Notes under the pieces: model-generated | Told to the model about the DNA's origin: nothing | Seen by the model: the letters and a program-made list of their open reading frames with translations, nothing else | Databases searched by the model: none | Shown: positions 1 through 9,373 of the stretch, in pieces | Layout of the letters: every line of letters starts with the position of its first letter | How positions within the stretch are numbered: the first letter of the stretch is position 1 | Assembly (NCBI RefSeq): GCF_014841135.1 | Contig: NZ_JACYTN010000003.1 | Span: 310,001-374,000, forward strand | DNA: 64,000 bases | DNA from: Paenibacillus arenosi | GTDB taxonomy: Bacteria; Bacillota; Bacilli; Paenibacillales; Paenibacillaceae | Reading direction: 5' to 3' | Translations under genes and position numbers: made by a program

Positions 1-2
1 AT

Positions 3-848
3 CTTATGTTTGGCCCTTTACAGTTTGGCATGTCTGAGCAGGAGGCACGTCAAGCGGCTCTTGAGGCGCTGCGCACGGTGGGACTGCCTGAAGCTGTGCT
101 CACGATGAATCCCTTCCAGCTCAGCGGCGGACAGATGCGCAAGGCGGCCATTGCAGCCGTGCTGGCATCCAATCCAGATTTGCTCGTGCTGGATGAGCCG
201 ACAGCTACACTCGATCCAATCAGTAGAATCGAGCTGCTTGATCTCTTGCATCGACTCACGATCGAGCAAGGCAAGACAGTTGCGGTCGTTACGCATCGGC
301 TGGATGAAGTGTTGCCTGTTGCGAGCCACTATATGTTAATGCAAGCTGGTCGACTTGTGTTTCAGGGCATCCGCACTGAGCTGCTAGCCCAGCCTTTGCA
401 GCTGCAAGACGCGGGGATCGTCCTGCCAGCCGCATTGAGGCTAGGGCAGCTAATAGGCGAGCGATGTAGAGAGCAATTGGATGTGTCAGGGGAAAAGCAC
501 TCTACAGGATGGAAACGCGCCCTAGCAGCAGAAAAAGTCGCAAGGCAGACTACTGAACGAAGCAGTGAGCATGGTGTTGGAGCAGATCAGTCGATATTTC
601 TGCTGGCTACACAGGCGGAAGCATTGCCACTTACCGCCAAGGAATGGGCCGAGCGATTGATCCATTTACGTCAGCAGGAACTAGGTAGTGGGCGGGGTGT
701 GGTCGATGAGGATAGCGGCGTGAATCCATACGAACAGCAGCTCGAACAATCAGCAGACCAAGGAGCAAATGTTTATTACGCGGTAACGGGGGGAAGTGAA
801 AGTGCGCATCATGCTACACATCTTCCTAGAGGAGAGGAAGAACGATGA
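3..848 (+). CDS. ECF transporter energizing ATPase (EcfA-like), 5' truncated by window edge
   Basis: ATP-binding subunit of an energy-coupling factor vitamin or metal importer. The reading frame is already open at the window edge and the Walker A part lies outside. Visible are FGPLQFGMS, which in EcfA proteins follows the Q-loop region, the signature LSGGQ (about residues 39-43 from the first ATG at 6), Walker B LLVLDEP and the switch histidine in VVTHRLDE. The last ~130 residues are unusual: a hydrophilic insertion follows the GIVLPAALRLGQL segment, then the usual C-terminal helix (LTAKEWAERLIHLRQQ) and a further ~55-residue tail. The stop overlaps the start of the next gene (ATGA), so the two are translationally coupled. 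The S component and substrate are not visible. Confidence 0.9.
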   Translation, partial: LMFGPLQFGMSEQEARQAALEALRTVGLPEAVLTMNPFQLSGGQMRKAAIAAVLASNPDLLVLDEPTATLDPISRIELLDLLHRLTIEQGKTVAVVTHRLDEVLPVASHYMLMQAGRLVFQGIRTELLAQPLQLQDAGIVLPAALRLGQLIGERCREQLDVSGEKHSTGWKRALAAEKVARQTTERSSEHGVGADQSIFLLATQAEALPLTAKEWAERLIHLRQQELGSGRGVVDEDSGVNPYEQQLEQSADQGANVYYAVTGGSESAHHATHLPRGEEER

Positions 849-1642
849 TGAAGTCATCTAAGCTGGTGATGGGCCGCTATGTAGAGGCTTCATCATGGGT
901 ACATCGATTAGATCCACGTGCGAAGTTAGTAGCGATGCTGCTGTTTCTAGCCACTGTTATTAGCGCTCATTCCATCGTAGAACTAAGTACGATAAGCGTA
1001 ATCGCATTGCTTATTTTAGTAAGCTCGGGCATTCCGTTATCCCGCTATGGTCGGGCTTCCAAGCCGCTATGGCCGCTTATGTTCTTTATGTTTTTGTTCT
1101 ATGCGCTGTTTGAGCAGGGTGGCAGCGTATGGTTTGAAATAGGTAGCTTCCACGTTAGTAGCGAGGGTGTATTACTAGGGCTATCAGCCGTATGGCGCAT
1201 GCTGCTGCTGGTGTGCTTTACGTCGATTCTAACCTTTACGACGACACCGATAGAATTGAATCTTGGCCTTGAGGCAGTATTGAAGCCGCTTAAGCTTATC
1301 GGTGTTTCTCCACAGCAGTGGACGATGATGATTACGATCGCGTTGCGGTTTATCCCGACGATATTTGAGGAAGCGGATCGTATATTGAAGGCCCAAGCAT
1401 CCCGTGGAGCAGATATTAACGATTTGAAGTTAGCGGCAAAAGGGAAAATGCTGTTGACCCTGCTCGTTCCGATTATTGTAGGGGCTTTTCGCAGAGCGGA
1501 AGACTTAGTGCAGGCGATGGAGTCGAGGGGATATGTGCTGGATCGAGCACGGACTTCACTTCGTATGTTGAAGTGGCGGCGAGTCGATTCGCTGTTTCTA
1601 ATCGGCTTTGGAGTCATGCTTGTCTTCACTTTTGTGATGTAG
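845..1642 (+). CDS. ecfT: ECF transporter transmembrane protein (EcfT)
   Basis: Membrane scaffold subunit linking the ATPases to the substrate-binding S component. The protein has 265 residues with several hydrophobic segments. It carries the two short arginine motifs typical of EcfT coupling helices: SRG at residues 186-188 (ILKAQASRGAD) and SRG at 227-229 (AMESRGY). The start ATG overlaps the stop of the ATPase gene; a second ATG directly follows, so the start could be 848. A GAGGAAGAACG stretch supplies the ribosome binding site. No gene for an S component follows, so the transporter may use S components encoded elsewhere (group II ECF system, inference). Confidence 0.92.
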   Translation: MMKSSKLVMGRYVEASSWVHRLDPRAKLVAMLLFLATVISAHSIVELSTISVIALLILVSSGIPLSRYGRASKPLWPLMFFMFLFYALFEQGGSVWFEIGSFHVSSEGVLLGLSAVWRMLLLVCFTSILTFTTTPIELNLGLEAVLKPLKLIGVSPQQWTMMITIALRFIPTIFEEADRILKAQASRGADINDLKLAAKGKMLLTLLVPIIVGAFRRAEDLVQAMESRGYVLDRARTSLRMLKWRRVDSLFLIGFGVMLVFTFVM

Positions 1643-1799
1643 ATCAAGCTGCAATTCGTTCCATGTGAATAATAGAGGTGAGCGTTAGAGATTTAGCTGA
1701 ACATGTTACTCATTATGTAGGTTCAAACTCTAACAGTATGCATAAATAGTAATTAATTTGTGAAAATGTTCACGTTAATGAGGATGGGGAGGAACGATT

Positions 1800-3800
1800 A
1801 TGGCTAGATATTTCAACGGTAAAGAGATAGAGTTGTTGGCTCCTGCGGGAACGTTTCCTATTTTCCAAGAGGTTATTGATATGAATTGTGATGCGGTGTA
1901 CTTCGGTGGACCGTCGCTCAATATGCGGATGATGCGCAAAGGGTACAATTTATCCTATGATGAAGTTCGAGAAGCTATTCAAATGGCACATGACCGAGGC
2001 AAGCGTGCCTATGTTACTGTGAACAATTTATTAAACGAAGAAGATTTGGATGAGGCGAAGCGCTATTTTGAATTTCTAAATGAAGTCGGCCCCGATGCGA
2101 TTATTGCGCAGGATATGGCGGTGTTCCCACTGATTCACGAGCAGAACTATACGAATATACCTGTGCATTCTTCCGTCATGATGAATATTCACAATTTAGA
2201 AATGATCGAGGCGATGAAGAAGTTTGGCGTGACTCGGGTAGTTGCCTCTCGTGAGATGGATCTGAACACAGCAGAGCTGCTGCAAGCAAAAAGCGGGATG
2301 GAGTTCGAATACTTTGTTCATGGCGACATGTGCACGGTTCACGGTGCAAATTGTACGATTAGCTCGATGATTTTCGGTAATAGTGCCCAACGTGGGCGTT
2401 GTATGAAGCCTTGTCGTTGGGATTATCGCGTGAAGAAGGACGGGCATATTTATCCGACAGAATATCCTCTCGCTGCGAAAGACATGTACATGTATGAGCA
2501 TATCCCGGAACTGATTAAGTCAGGCATTATGTCATTCAAAATTGAAGGCAGAATGCGCGATATCGAGTTCTTGAATTTATTGGTCAATCAATATGGGAAT
2601 GCGATTGATCGCTATATTGCTGATCCGATTGGCTTTAATCGTATGGAGGATGCGGACAAGCTGTATGACAATCGGAAGCGGGATTTCTCAACCGCCTATG
2701 CATTTGGCAAGCCTGGTCTTAGCTATATTAATAGACGTTATGAGGGGACAGGGAAGTTCTACAGTACAGGGAAGGTGTTCAGTACACCTACAGCTGAACG
2801 TGAGCTGAAAGAAGAGCGTGTTACGCAAATTCGTGAGCGTCTTGCTGATGCCAAAAGAGATACCGCTCACATTTCTAAGCAGACTCATCCCCAGATTGCC
2901 GTACATGTCAATAATGTACAGCAGGCACATGCAGCACTTGAAGAAGGAGCAGATCTCATCTATTTGACTGGTGATGTGTACATGCCAGATCGTCCATACA
3001 GTCTTGAGGATATCGAACGGCTGACTGCATCTAAAGGCACGTCGCAAATTATTCTAGGCACACCTCGGATGATGACAGAGCTTCATATGGAGCAGTATAC
3101 ACACTTCTTGCAACAAGGAAAGCAAAGAGGGATGTATGGGCTGGATGGCTTGCTTGTATCTAATTTTGGTGCGCTGCATAAGTTTGGTTCACTAGAGCTG
3201 GGGCTACCTATGATTGGCGATGCGAATTTGAATGTGTACAACTATATGTCAGCTGCTGTGTATGAAAAGTATTTCGGTGTGGAGCGTGTTCACGCTTCGA
3301 TGGAGCTGCCGCTCAATGATTTGGCGAACTTCATTGAACATACAAAAGTACCAGTGGAGATGACGGTTCATGGCTCGCCGATCGTGATGTATTTGGAGCT
3401 TGATCTCTATGAAAATACAGAAGTGATGGAGTCGATCGGCCAAGAGGATAACGCTTATGTGGATAATCAGTATCTTGTGCTTATGACAGACAAAGGTGAG
3501 AGTCCCGTCTATCGAGATTGGAGCGGACGCAATCATCTCGCTTTGTCCAAAGAATTGTGCTACTTGCCGATGATGAAGGAGCTGTATGAAGCAGGGGTCC
3601 GTCATTTCCGGATTGAAGGCAAGACATATACGGATGAGCAACTGCGGACGATTGTACGCACATACCGTCAAGCAGCTAACAACTTAGAACAATGCGGTAG
3701 CTTGTTCGCCCAGATGAAGCCTGTTTATGCAGGATATACGCTAGGCAGTTTACAGTTTGGAGCGGCTCGCCACCTTGAGTTAACAAGCACCAATGCGTAG
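1800..3800 (+). CDS. Peptidase U32-family protein (collagenase-like / RNA-modification type)
   Basis: A 666-residue protein with an N-terminal U32 domain: ELLAPAGTF at residues 11-19, DAVYFGG at 31-37, and a signature region with cysteines C178, C185, C201 and C205 (HGDMC...NC...RGRCMKPC) followed by FKIEGR. Characterised U32 proteins include tRNA and rRNA hydroxylation factors (TrhP, RlhA) and the Fe-S proteins UbiU/UbiV; true peptidase activity is rarely shown. The C-terminal ~300 residues repeat the U32 theme (a second HFRIEGK near residue 605), as in long U32 proteins. The start has GGGGAGGAACG before it. It is followed at 46 bp by an aminotransferase and then a prenyltransferase in the same direction. 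The exact substrate is unknown. Confidence 0.85.
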   Translation: MARYFNGKEIELLAPAGTFPIFQEVIDMNCDAVYFGGPSLNMRMMRKGYNLSYDEVREAIQMAHDRGKRAYVTVNNLLNEEDLDEAKRYFEFLNEVGPDAIIAQDMAVFPLIHEQNYTNIPVHSSVMMNIHNLEMIEAMKKFGVTRVVASREMDLNTAELLQAKSGMEFEYFVHGDMCTVHGANCTISSMIFGNSAQRGRCMKPCRWDYRVKKDGHIYPTEYPLAAKDMYMYEHIPELIKSGIMSFKIEGRMRDIEFLNLLVNQYGNAIDRYIADPIGFNRMEDADKLYDNRKRDFSTAYAFGKPGLSYINRRYEGTGKFYSTGKVFSTPTAERELKEERVTQIRERLADAKRDTAHISKQTHPQIAVHVNNVQQAHAALEEGADLIYLTGDVYMPDRPYSLEDIERLTASKGTSQIILGTPRMMTELHMEQYTHFLQQGKQRGMYGLDGLLVSNFGALHKFGSLELGLPMIGDANLNVYNYMSAAVYEKYFGVERVHASMELPLNDLANFIEHTKVPVEMTVHGSPIVMYLELDLYENTEVMESIGQEDNAYVDNQYLVLMTDKGESPVYRDWSGRNHLALSKELCYLPMMKELYEAGVRHFRIEGKTYTDEQLRTIVRTYRQAANNLEQCGSLFAQMKPVYAGYTLGSLQFGAARHLELTSTNA

Positions 3801-3846
3801 GCCGAGAACCAAATACGGATTCAAAAATGTGACGAGGTGAATACGC

Positions 3847-5187
3847 ATGACAAGCGTGACAACGATGCATCCAACCTATATCGGTCCTGAAAAAGTGTTA
3901 GAGAAGCGTAAACAATATTTCTTTCCTTGTACCCATCATTTTTACCAAGACCCGCCACAAATCGTGCAGGGAAGCATGCATCAGCTTATTGATCATACAG
4001 GCAAGACATATACAGACTTCTTTGCAGGTGTATCCGTTGTTGCTTGCGGACATTGCAACGAGCATATTACAGCTAAAACGATTGAGCAATTAACCAAGCT
4101 GCAGCACACAACGACGATTTATTTAACAGAGCCAATGGTTCAACTAGCAGAGCGGCTGGCGAATGAATGCCTGCCAGGTGAGTTGAAGCGAACGTTTTTC
4201 TGCAATAGCGGCTCTGAAGCAAATGAAGGGGCCTTGCTGTTGGCAAGGCTGCATACGAGGCGCAAAGACTTCCTCGCGCTGGAGTACGGTCTGCACGGTA
4301 GAACGTTCCTCACGATGGGAGTCACAGGGATGCCGATGTGGCGCACAGATGATTACCTCGACCCGCATGTTACCTTTATTCCTCGTCCTTACGATGAAGA
4401 GTTGGACGTGGAAGATGCTGCTCATCGTTCCATTGAGGCGCTGCGACAAGTGCTTGCGGAAAAGGGAAATACGTTCGCAGCGATGATCGTTGAGCCGATT
4501 CAAGGCAATGGTGGGATGATCGTCCCGCCTGACTGGTATTTCCGCGAAATGAAGGTGCTACTGGCTGAGTATGGCATCTTGCTCATCGCAGATGAAATCC
4601 AGACTGGCTTCGGTCGCACGGGTCGTATGTTCGCGATGGACCATTATGGGGTTGCACCAGACATCATTACGATGGCAAAAGCGCTTGGCAATGGCGTGCC
4701 AATCGGAGCTTTTGCTACGACAGACGCAATTGCAGCCAGCTTTAATCGTCCATCTGCTTCGACATTCGGTGGTAATCCAGTCTCTGCTGCCACGGCCATG
4801 GCGGTATTGGATTATATCCAGCAGGAGCAGCTTGTGGCGCGCTCTGCCGAGTTAGGCAATCAACTAAAAGACGGACTGCGCACACTCCAAGTTAAGCACA
4901 GTGTCATTACAGATGTGCGCGGCAAAGGGCTTATGGTAGGAGCCGAGCTAAATACGGGTGAAGCGTCATTGGATGCAGTGCTGACGGATCGTGTGCTGGA
5001 GAAGATGAAAAATCGCGGTTATTTGATTGGCAAAAATGGTGTTGGGCGCAACGTTCTTGCATTCCAGCCTCCGCTTATTATGCCAGAAGCAGAGATCGAT
5101 GCGATGCTCTCGGTGCTAGATGAAGTTCTCTCTAAAGCGGTTTATGCCGGTGAAGAGAGGGGGGCGAAAGATGGACGCGATTCATAA
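3847..5187 (+). CDS. Class III (ornithine/acetylornithine-type) PLP aminotransferase
   Basis: A 446-residue fold-type I aminotransferase. It shows FFCNSGSEANEG (residues 117-128, phosphate binding), ADEIQTGFGRTG with Asp249 for the pyridine nitrogen, and the PLP lysine K278 in TMAKALGNG. The overall pattern (TTTIYLTEPM, MWRTDDYLDPH) recalls alanine-glyoxylate aminotransferase 2-like enzymes more than ArgD, but the substrate cannot be read from sequence. GAGGTGA lies 8 bases before the ATG. Its 3' end overlaps the start of the prenyltransferase gene by 17 bases, so the two are probably one transcription unit with the U32 gene upstream. Confidence 0.88.
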   Translation: MTSVTTMHPTYIGPEKVLEKRKQYFFPCTHHFYQDPPQIVQGSMHQLIDHTGKTYTDFFAGVSVVACGHCNEHITAKTIEQLTKLQHTTTIYLTEPMVQLAERLANECLPGELKRTFFCNSGSEANEGALLLARLHTRRKDFLALEYGLHGRTFLTMGVTGMPMWRTDDYLDPHVTFIPRPYDEELDVEDAAHRSIEALRQVLAEKGNTFAAMIVEPIQGNGGMIVPPDWYFREMKVLLAEYGILLIADEIQTGFGRTGRMFAMDHYGVAPDIITMAKALGNGVPIGAFATTDAIAASFNRPSASTFGGNPVSAATAMAVLDYIQQEQLVARSAELGNQLKDGLRTLQVKHSVITDVRGKGLMVGAELNTGEASLDAVLTDRVLEKMKNRGYLIGKNGVGRNVLAFQPPLIMPEAEIDAMLSVLDEVLSKAVYAGEERGAKDGRDS

Positions 5188-6046
5188 GGTCTTCTATAAG
5201 ACTCGTATGTTCGGAGAACTGGTTATGTTCTCGCATACGTTATTCTCTTTGCCTTTCGCCATTATTTCGATGGTATGGGCAGCCAATGGTTTGCCGGCTG
5301 GTGAAGTGATGCTGTGGTCACTCATTGCCCTTGTGGCAGCACGCAATGGAGCGAATGCGTTCAACCGTCTCGTGGATAGGGAATTTGATGCACAAAATCC
5401 ACGCACAGCTCATCGTCACCTGCCTAAACGTTTACTGATGGAGCGAGAAGTAACCGTATTTATCATAATTAACTATGGGCTATTCATTTTAGCAGCGGGG
5501 ATGTTGAATCCGCTATGCTTAGCCTTGTCCCCAGTGGCGGTCGTGCTTATTTCTAGCTATTCGTACACGAAGCGGTTTACCTGGTTGAGCCATCTGTACC
5601 TCGGCTTTACGATTGCTTCTGCGCCTATTGGTGCATGGTTCGCTGTGACAGGTGAGTTCGCGTTGACGCCATTCGTACTTGGAACGGTCGTTATGCTGTG
5701 GATTGCAGGCTTTGATATCATCTATGCTACGCAGGACATCGAATTTGACCGAAATGCGGGGTTGTGGAGCGTCCCGCGTGTATTCGGTTATGAGGATGCA
5801 TTGTTTATTGCACGTACGTTGCATACGGTGATGGTGCTGCTGCTTATTTTGCTATACTTTTTCCGGGATTCGCTGGGAATGGTATATTTGATAGGGATAG
5901 GCTTAGCCATTGTCCTGCTTGCAATTGAACATCGAATTATTAAGCCATCTAGCCGCAAGCGGATGAATGTTGCTTCGTACAATTTGAATCAAGTCATTAG
6001 TATGGTTATATTAGCTTGTACATTATTAGATCAGTTCTTATCGTAA
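5171..6046 (+). CDS. UbiA-family polyprenyltransferase (4-hydroxybenzoate / MqnP-like)
   Basis: An integral membrane prenyltransferase of 291 residues that should attach an isoprenoid chain to an aromatic quinone precursor. It has the first aspartate-rich motif NRLVDREFD (N65, D69, D73) and a second one in YATQDIEFD, with about eight hydrophobic segments. The sequence resembles the 'UbiA-other' branch, which contains MqnP of the futalosine menaquinone route, more than MenA (family judgement by eye). I chose ATG 5171 because GAGAGGGGGG precedes it at good spacing; a longer frame from 5120 lies wholly inside the aminotransferase gene and has no ribosome site. The heptaprenyl diphosphate synthase genes that could supply its substrate are at 10.9-12.4 kb. 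Confidence 0.87.
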   Translation: MDAIHKVFYKTRMFGELVMFSHTLFSLPFAIISMVWAANGLPAGEVMLWSLIALVAARNGANAFNRLVDREFDAQNPRTAHRHLPKRLLMEREVTVFIIINYGLFILAAGMLNPLCLALSPVAVVLISSYSYTKRFTWLSHLYLGFTIASAPIGAWFAVTGEFALTPFVLGTVVMLWIAGFDIIYATQDIEFDRNAGLWSVPRVFGYEDALFIARTLHTVMVLLLILLYFFRDSLGMVYLIGIGLAIVLLAIEHRIIKPSSRKRMNVASYNLNQVISMVILACTLLDQFLS

Positions 6047-6523
6047 GATTACCGATAGTCTAGGAAGCAGAACGTTAACAAGTCGTATTTATAAAACGAA
6101 TCGCTATAAAATGGGACAAAACAAGCCGCTGTAGAAGTACGAACGATTCGTATTTTCGACCAGTGGCTATTTTCATTCTCCTTTCTTTCGACAGAAATAG
6201 GTATGGAGAGCCAAGAAACACATGAAAAAATACATATTTCCCCATCGGAGAAATTGTTGTATTCTAGTCTACAGACAGAAATCCTACATGTTCTAACCAT
6301 CCGCTGCCTCATGAAAGGCAACAAGTCATGCATCGTCAAGATGTATACTCACTCACGGGAAATGTTACTCTCTTCCTACCATTTGTTCCTGCCGGACACC
6401 TTTCATTTTTATCAAGAAGTTCTTCATTTTCTATTCTATGAAATGATACTGTCAATTTTGCTTGAAGCTCACTTGTTGTGAATATCATTTTCCATCCAAA
6501 TTGTATATGAAGAGGTGACTTGC
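6047..6523. other. Intergenic stretch without a supported gene
   Basis: No convincing gene. A 92-codon frame on the plus strand (6203-6481) and a 96-codon frame on the minus strand overlap each other, lack good ribosome sites and have no family features. An inverted pair ACGAATCG (6096-6103) / CGATTCGT (6144-6151), followed by ATTTT, could be a weak terminator for the prenyltransferase operon. Confidence 0.4.
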
Positions 6524-7573
6524 ATGGGTATATTAACGAAGCCGGCTATCGTACGTCCACAATATCGCATCACGCAAGATGAAATGGTAGATGTGCTCCA
6601 GCGGCTCCATCCCAATCATCCCGACTGGAACAAAATTAATCGTATGCTCCGCAACACACAAGTGAATGAGCGGTATATCGTCCGGCCCATTGAAGAGATT
6701 ATTGCACATTCTCGTTTTGAAGAGCGCAGCCTTATTTACAAAGAAGAAATGAGAAGGCTTAGTGCTCAAGCTGTTGAGCAAGCGTTGGAGAACGCTGAAC
6801 TAGAAGCTTTTCAAATTGACCTCATCATTGTGACATCTTGTACCGGATTTATGATGCCTTCCTTAACCGCCTACCTCATAAGTGATTTGCCATTCCGTGA
6901 ACAAACGAAACAGCTTCCTATTGCACAGCTTGGTTGTGCTGCTGGGGCATCTGCGATTAATCGTGCTGCTGAATATTGTGAAGCGTTCCCTGGTGCCAAC
7001 GTTCTTATCGTAAGCGCGGAATTGTGCTCACTCTGCTTCCAGCCTGCTGAGAGTGCGATCTCGGACTTCGTATCTGCTGCTTTATTCGGAGATAGTGTGT
7101 CTGCTTGTGTTATGAAAAGTGCTAGCGGAACAGGCTTTCAAGTAGAGTCAAATGCCTCCTATTTAATTAAAAATACAGAGAACTATATTGCCTATGATGT
7201 GAAGGATACTGGTTTTCACTTTGTACTGGACAAGCAGGTCATGTATACGATTGAGACGGTAGCTCCTGTTATGCGTGAATTCGTGGAAGAGACGGTGCAG
7301 CGGACACCAGCTGATCTCGATTTCTTCGTATTCCATACAGGGGGACGGCGCATATTAGATGAGCTTGTGAAGCATCTTAGCATTGCAGAGCAACGTGTAG
7401 GCTTGAGCAGAGAGAGCCTAGCAGAGTGCGGGAACCTGTCCAGCGTCGTCGTCTTCGATGTGTTAGCTCGTCTATTCGAAGCGGGAACGTGCTCGCCTGG
7501 GGATAAAGGGTTGTTAGCGGCTTTCGGCCCAGGGTTTACGGCGGAGATGTGTTCAGGGACGTGGGTAGAGTAA
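6524..7573 (+). CDS. Type III polyketide synthase (chalcone/stilbene synthase family)
   Basis: Soluble homodimer-type ketosynthase that condenses malonyl-CoA units onto an acyl-CoA starter. The 349 residues contain the complete catalytic triad: Cys138 in QLGCAAGAS, His271 in FHTGG and Asn304 in ECGNLSSV. Length is normal for the family. The closest described relatives in Bacilli are BpsA-type enzymes making alkylpyrones. In Bacillus subtilis bpsA is followed by a membrane methyltransferase gene (bpsB); here no such partner follows and the gene stands alone between a 477-bp gap and a terminator. ATG 6524 was preferred over GTG 6515 because AGAGGTG sits 6 bases upstream. The product is unknown. 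Confidence 0.92.
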   Translation: MGILTKPAIVRPQYRITQDEMVDVLQRLHPNHPDWNKINRMLRNTQVNERYIVRPIEEIIAHSRFEERSLIYKEEMRRLSAQAVEQALENAELEAFQIDLIIVTSCTGFMMPSLTAYLISDLPFREQTKQLPIAQLGCAAGASAINRAAEYCEAFPGANVLIVSAELCSLCFQPAESAISDFVSAALFGDSVSACVMKSASGTGFQVESNASYLIKNTENYIAYDVKDTGFHFVLDKQVMYTIETVAPVMREFVEETVQRTPADLDFFVFHTGGRRILDELVKHLSIAEQRVGLSRESLAECGNLSSVVVFDVLARLFEAGTCSPGDKGLLAAFGPGFTAEMCSGTWVE

Positions 7574-7740
7574 GTATGTAGGTTGTAGAAGGGGAATGAA
7601 CCACGGAGTAGGTTAGTTCACGTTGTGATAGGAGTTAGAGGATAGGAATGATAAGGGGGCAGTAAAAAGTAGAATAAGCCATAAGCGGAGTTTGTTTAAC
7701 ATGAGGAGTCTTGTAATCGGGGAGGAAACTAATAGGTATG

Positions 7741-7775
7741 AAAGGGGCGGCGAAACTACTAGCTGCTCCTTTTTC
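7741..7775 (+). terminator. Rho-independent terminator
   Basis: AAAGGGGCGGC pairs with GCTGCTCCTTT (two G-U pairs) around a 10-base loop and is followed by a short T-run. It lies 168 bp past the polyketide synthase stop and probably ends that transcript. Confidence 0.6.
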
Positions 7776-7919
7776 TATGGAACGATAGTTGAGTTACCGA
7801 TGCACACGCTGCTTAAGTGTACTATTAAGCACGCTCCTCAGTTGATGTGAATAGTATCTGTTTACCATTTAAGGTTAGGAATAGATAAGTATAGTTAATA
7901 AAATATGTACCTTTACACA

Positions 7920-7954
7920 CATAGTAAATCTATGTATAGTAATTCTAGGTATAC
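7920..7954. promoter_or_regulatory. Tandem palindromes, candidate PadR operator
   Basis: Two abutting imperfect palindromes, CATAG-5-CTATG (7920-7934) and GTATA-11-TATAC (7934-7954), lie 50-85 bp before the FtsW-like/PadR gene pair. Dyads near the promoter of a PadR-containing operon are the usual place for autoregulation. Binding is inferred, not shown. The rest of the 7574-8005 gap holds only the terminator at 7741. Confidence 0.35.
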
Positions 7955-8005
7955 TATTGGTTCATTGTGGAAAAAGAGTGCGAACAAGAGGAGGTATGTC
8001 TGTCC

Positions 8006-9370
8006 ATGGATCGAGAAGAGAATAAACGCTCTCTATTAGATTCCTATGTGGATCAAGTAGAGGTGGGGATTCATGCGCAAGAAATGAGAGCGAGCATACG
8101 AGCAGAGCTGGAGGATCATCTGTACAATCAGGTCGATGAGCAAATGGACAAGGGGATGTCTCGTTCTGAAGCGGAAGCGAATGCGATTAGACATATGGGA
8201 TCCGTAGATACGATAGCAGAGAAGTTTAATATCGTGCATCGAACAAGGTTTCCATGGTTATTTTGGGGCATGATTATTATTTTACTAGTAGTGAGTACAT
8301 TGGGAATTTGGGCCGTTCAACATACGGTGAATGGTAATTATGCAGAAATTAGTTTGTTGGATAAGCATATTGTTTTTCTAGGGTTTGGACTTACGATATT
8401 CATTATTACCTCATTAATTGACTATCGTTGGTGGCGTAATAAAGGATGGTTTTTATATGCGACTGCAATGGCCTTGTTTGTAATAGCGCAATTCATAGGG
8501 CTAAAGGTAAATGGAGTGGAATCTTGGATTGGTATTGGTGCTATTGCATTAGATGTTGGATTTTTGACGACCTTTTTATTTTTATTCGGGATCTTTTTAA
8601 TCATCTCACAATATCGTGCCAAGCATCAGGGGCTTAGTATTAGGAGGGAGCTGACTCTTCAGTCCATTGGGATTATTCCCGTTTTCACCTTTGTGATCGA
8701 TTCGCAGTACTATGCAGTCTTTGTCTATTTAATAGGTTTCATCCTGATATTGTTCATACATTCGTTTTCTATGAAAGCGCTGATTATTGGAGGAGCTACT
8801 GCAATAAGTGTAGGTGTGCTAGGATTTATAAGTTTGAAGTCTTACATGATACATAGGGTAGAAGCATGGACAAACCATTTTCTAGGTCATCATAAGAGTG
8901 ATGCATCATCGCTATTCTATTATTTGCGGGATTTAATTGTACAATCCGGTTGGTGGGGAAAAGGATGGGCTGAACCAGCGGATATTGTATATCCACATAC
9001 TAATTATCTATTGGTGGTTATTGTTTATGCATTCGGCTGGATTGTTGGATTAGGAGTACTGGCTATCTTGTTTGGAGGATTGATTTGGCTGTTCCGTTCT
9101 TCGTATCAGGTAAAGCAGCGTTTTGGGAGAGGCTTGATGCTATTCATTAGCTGCTATGTTACAATCCCTGTTATATTCAATGTAGGTGGTTTGATTGGTA
9201 TAGTTCCGATGAATGGAGCGAGCTTGCCACTACTAAGTTATGGTGCGAATTCAATGCTTATTTGGATGTTTGCGCTTGGATTATGTACGAATATTTATAC
9301 GCGTAAAGATACTCTACCCAAACATGAAGCTAGATGGGACAGGACAGTTGTAATTGGGAAAGGAAGATGA
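8006..9370 (+). CDS. HAAS-domain FtsW/RodA/SpoVE-like membrane protein
   Basis: The N-terminal ~80 residues (LDSYVDQVEVGIHAQEMRAS to MGSVDTIAEKFN) form a short HAAS-type 'permease prefix' domain, known from proteins regulated by PadR-family repressors. The rest has about ten hydrophobic segments ending in LPLLSYGANSMLIWMFALGL, matching the C-terminal signature of the SEDS family (FtsW/RodA/SpoVE). SEDS proteins polymerise peptidoglycan; whether this divergent member does is unknown. ATG 8006 is chosen because AAGAGGAGGT lies 10 bases upstream; GTG 7967 has no ribosome site. The stop is 3 bp from the PadR gene, so the two are cotranscribed. Confidence 0.8.
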   Translation: MDREENKRSLLDSYVDQVEVGIHAQEMRASIRAELEDHLYNQVDEQMDKGMSRSEAEANAIRHMGSVDTIAEKFNIVHRTRFPWLFWGMIIILLVVSTLGIWAVQHTVNGNYAEISLLDKHIVFLGFGLTIFIITSLIDYRWWRNKGWFLYATAMALFVIAQFIGLKVNGVESWIGIGAIALDVGFLTTFLFLFGIFLIISQYRAKHQGLSIRRELTLQSIGIIPVFTFVIDSQYYAVFVYLIGFILILFIHSFSMKALIIGGATAISVGVLGFISLKSYMIHRVEAWTNHFLGHHKSDASSLFYYLRDLIVQSGWWGKGWAEPADIVYPHTNYLLVVIVYAFGWIVGLGVLAILFGGLIWLFRSSYQVKQRFGRGLMLFISCYVTIPVIFNVGGLIGIVPMNGASLPLLSYGANSMLIWMFALGLCTNIYTRKDTLPKHEARWDRTVVIGKGR

Positions 9371-9373
9371 TAG

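Noticed and set aside
6203-6481. 92-codon plus-strand frame between the prenyltransferase and polyketide synthase genes
   Set aside because: No ribosome site, overlaps an equally long opposite frame, and lacks family features.
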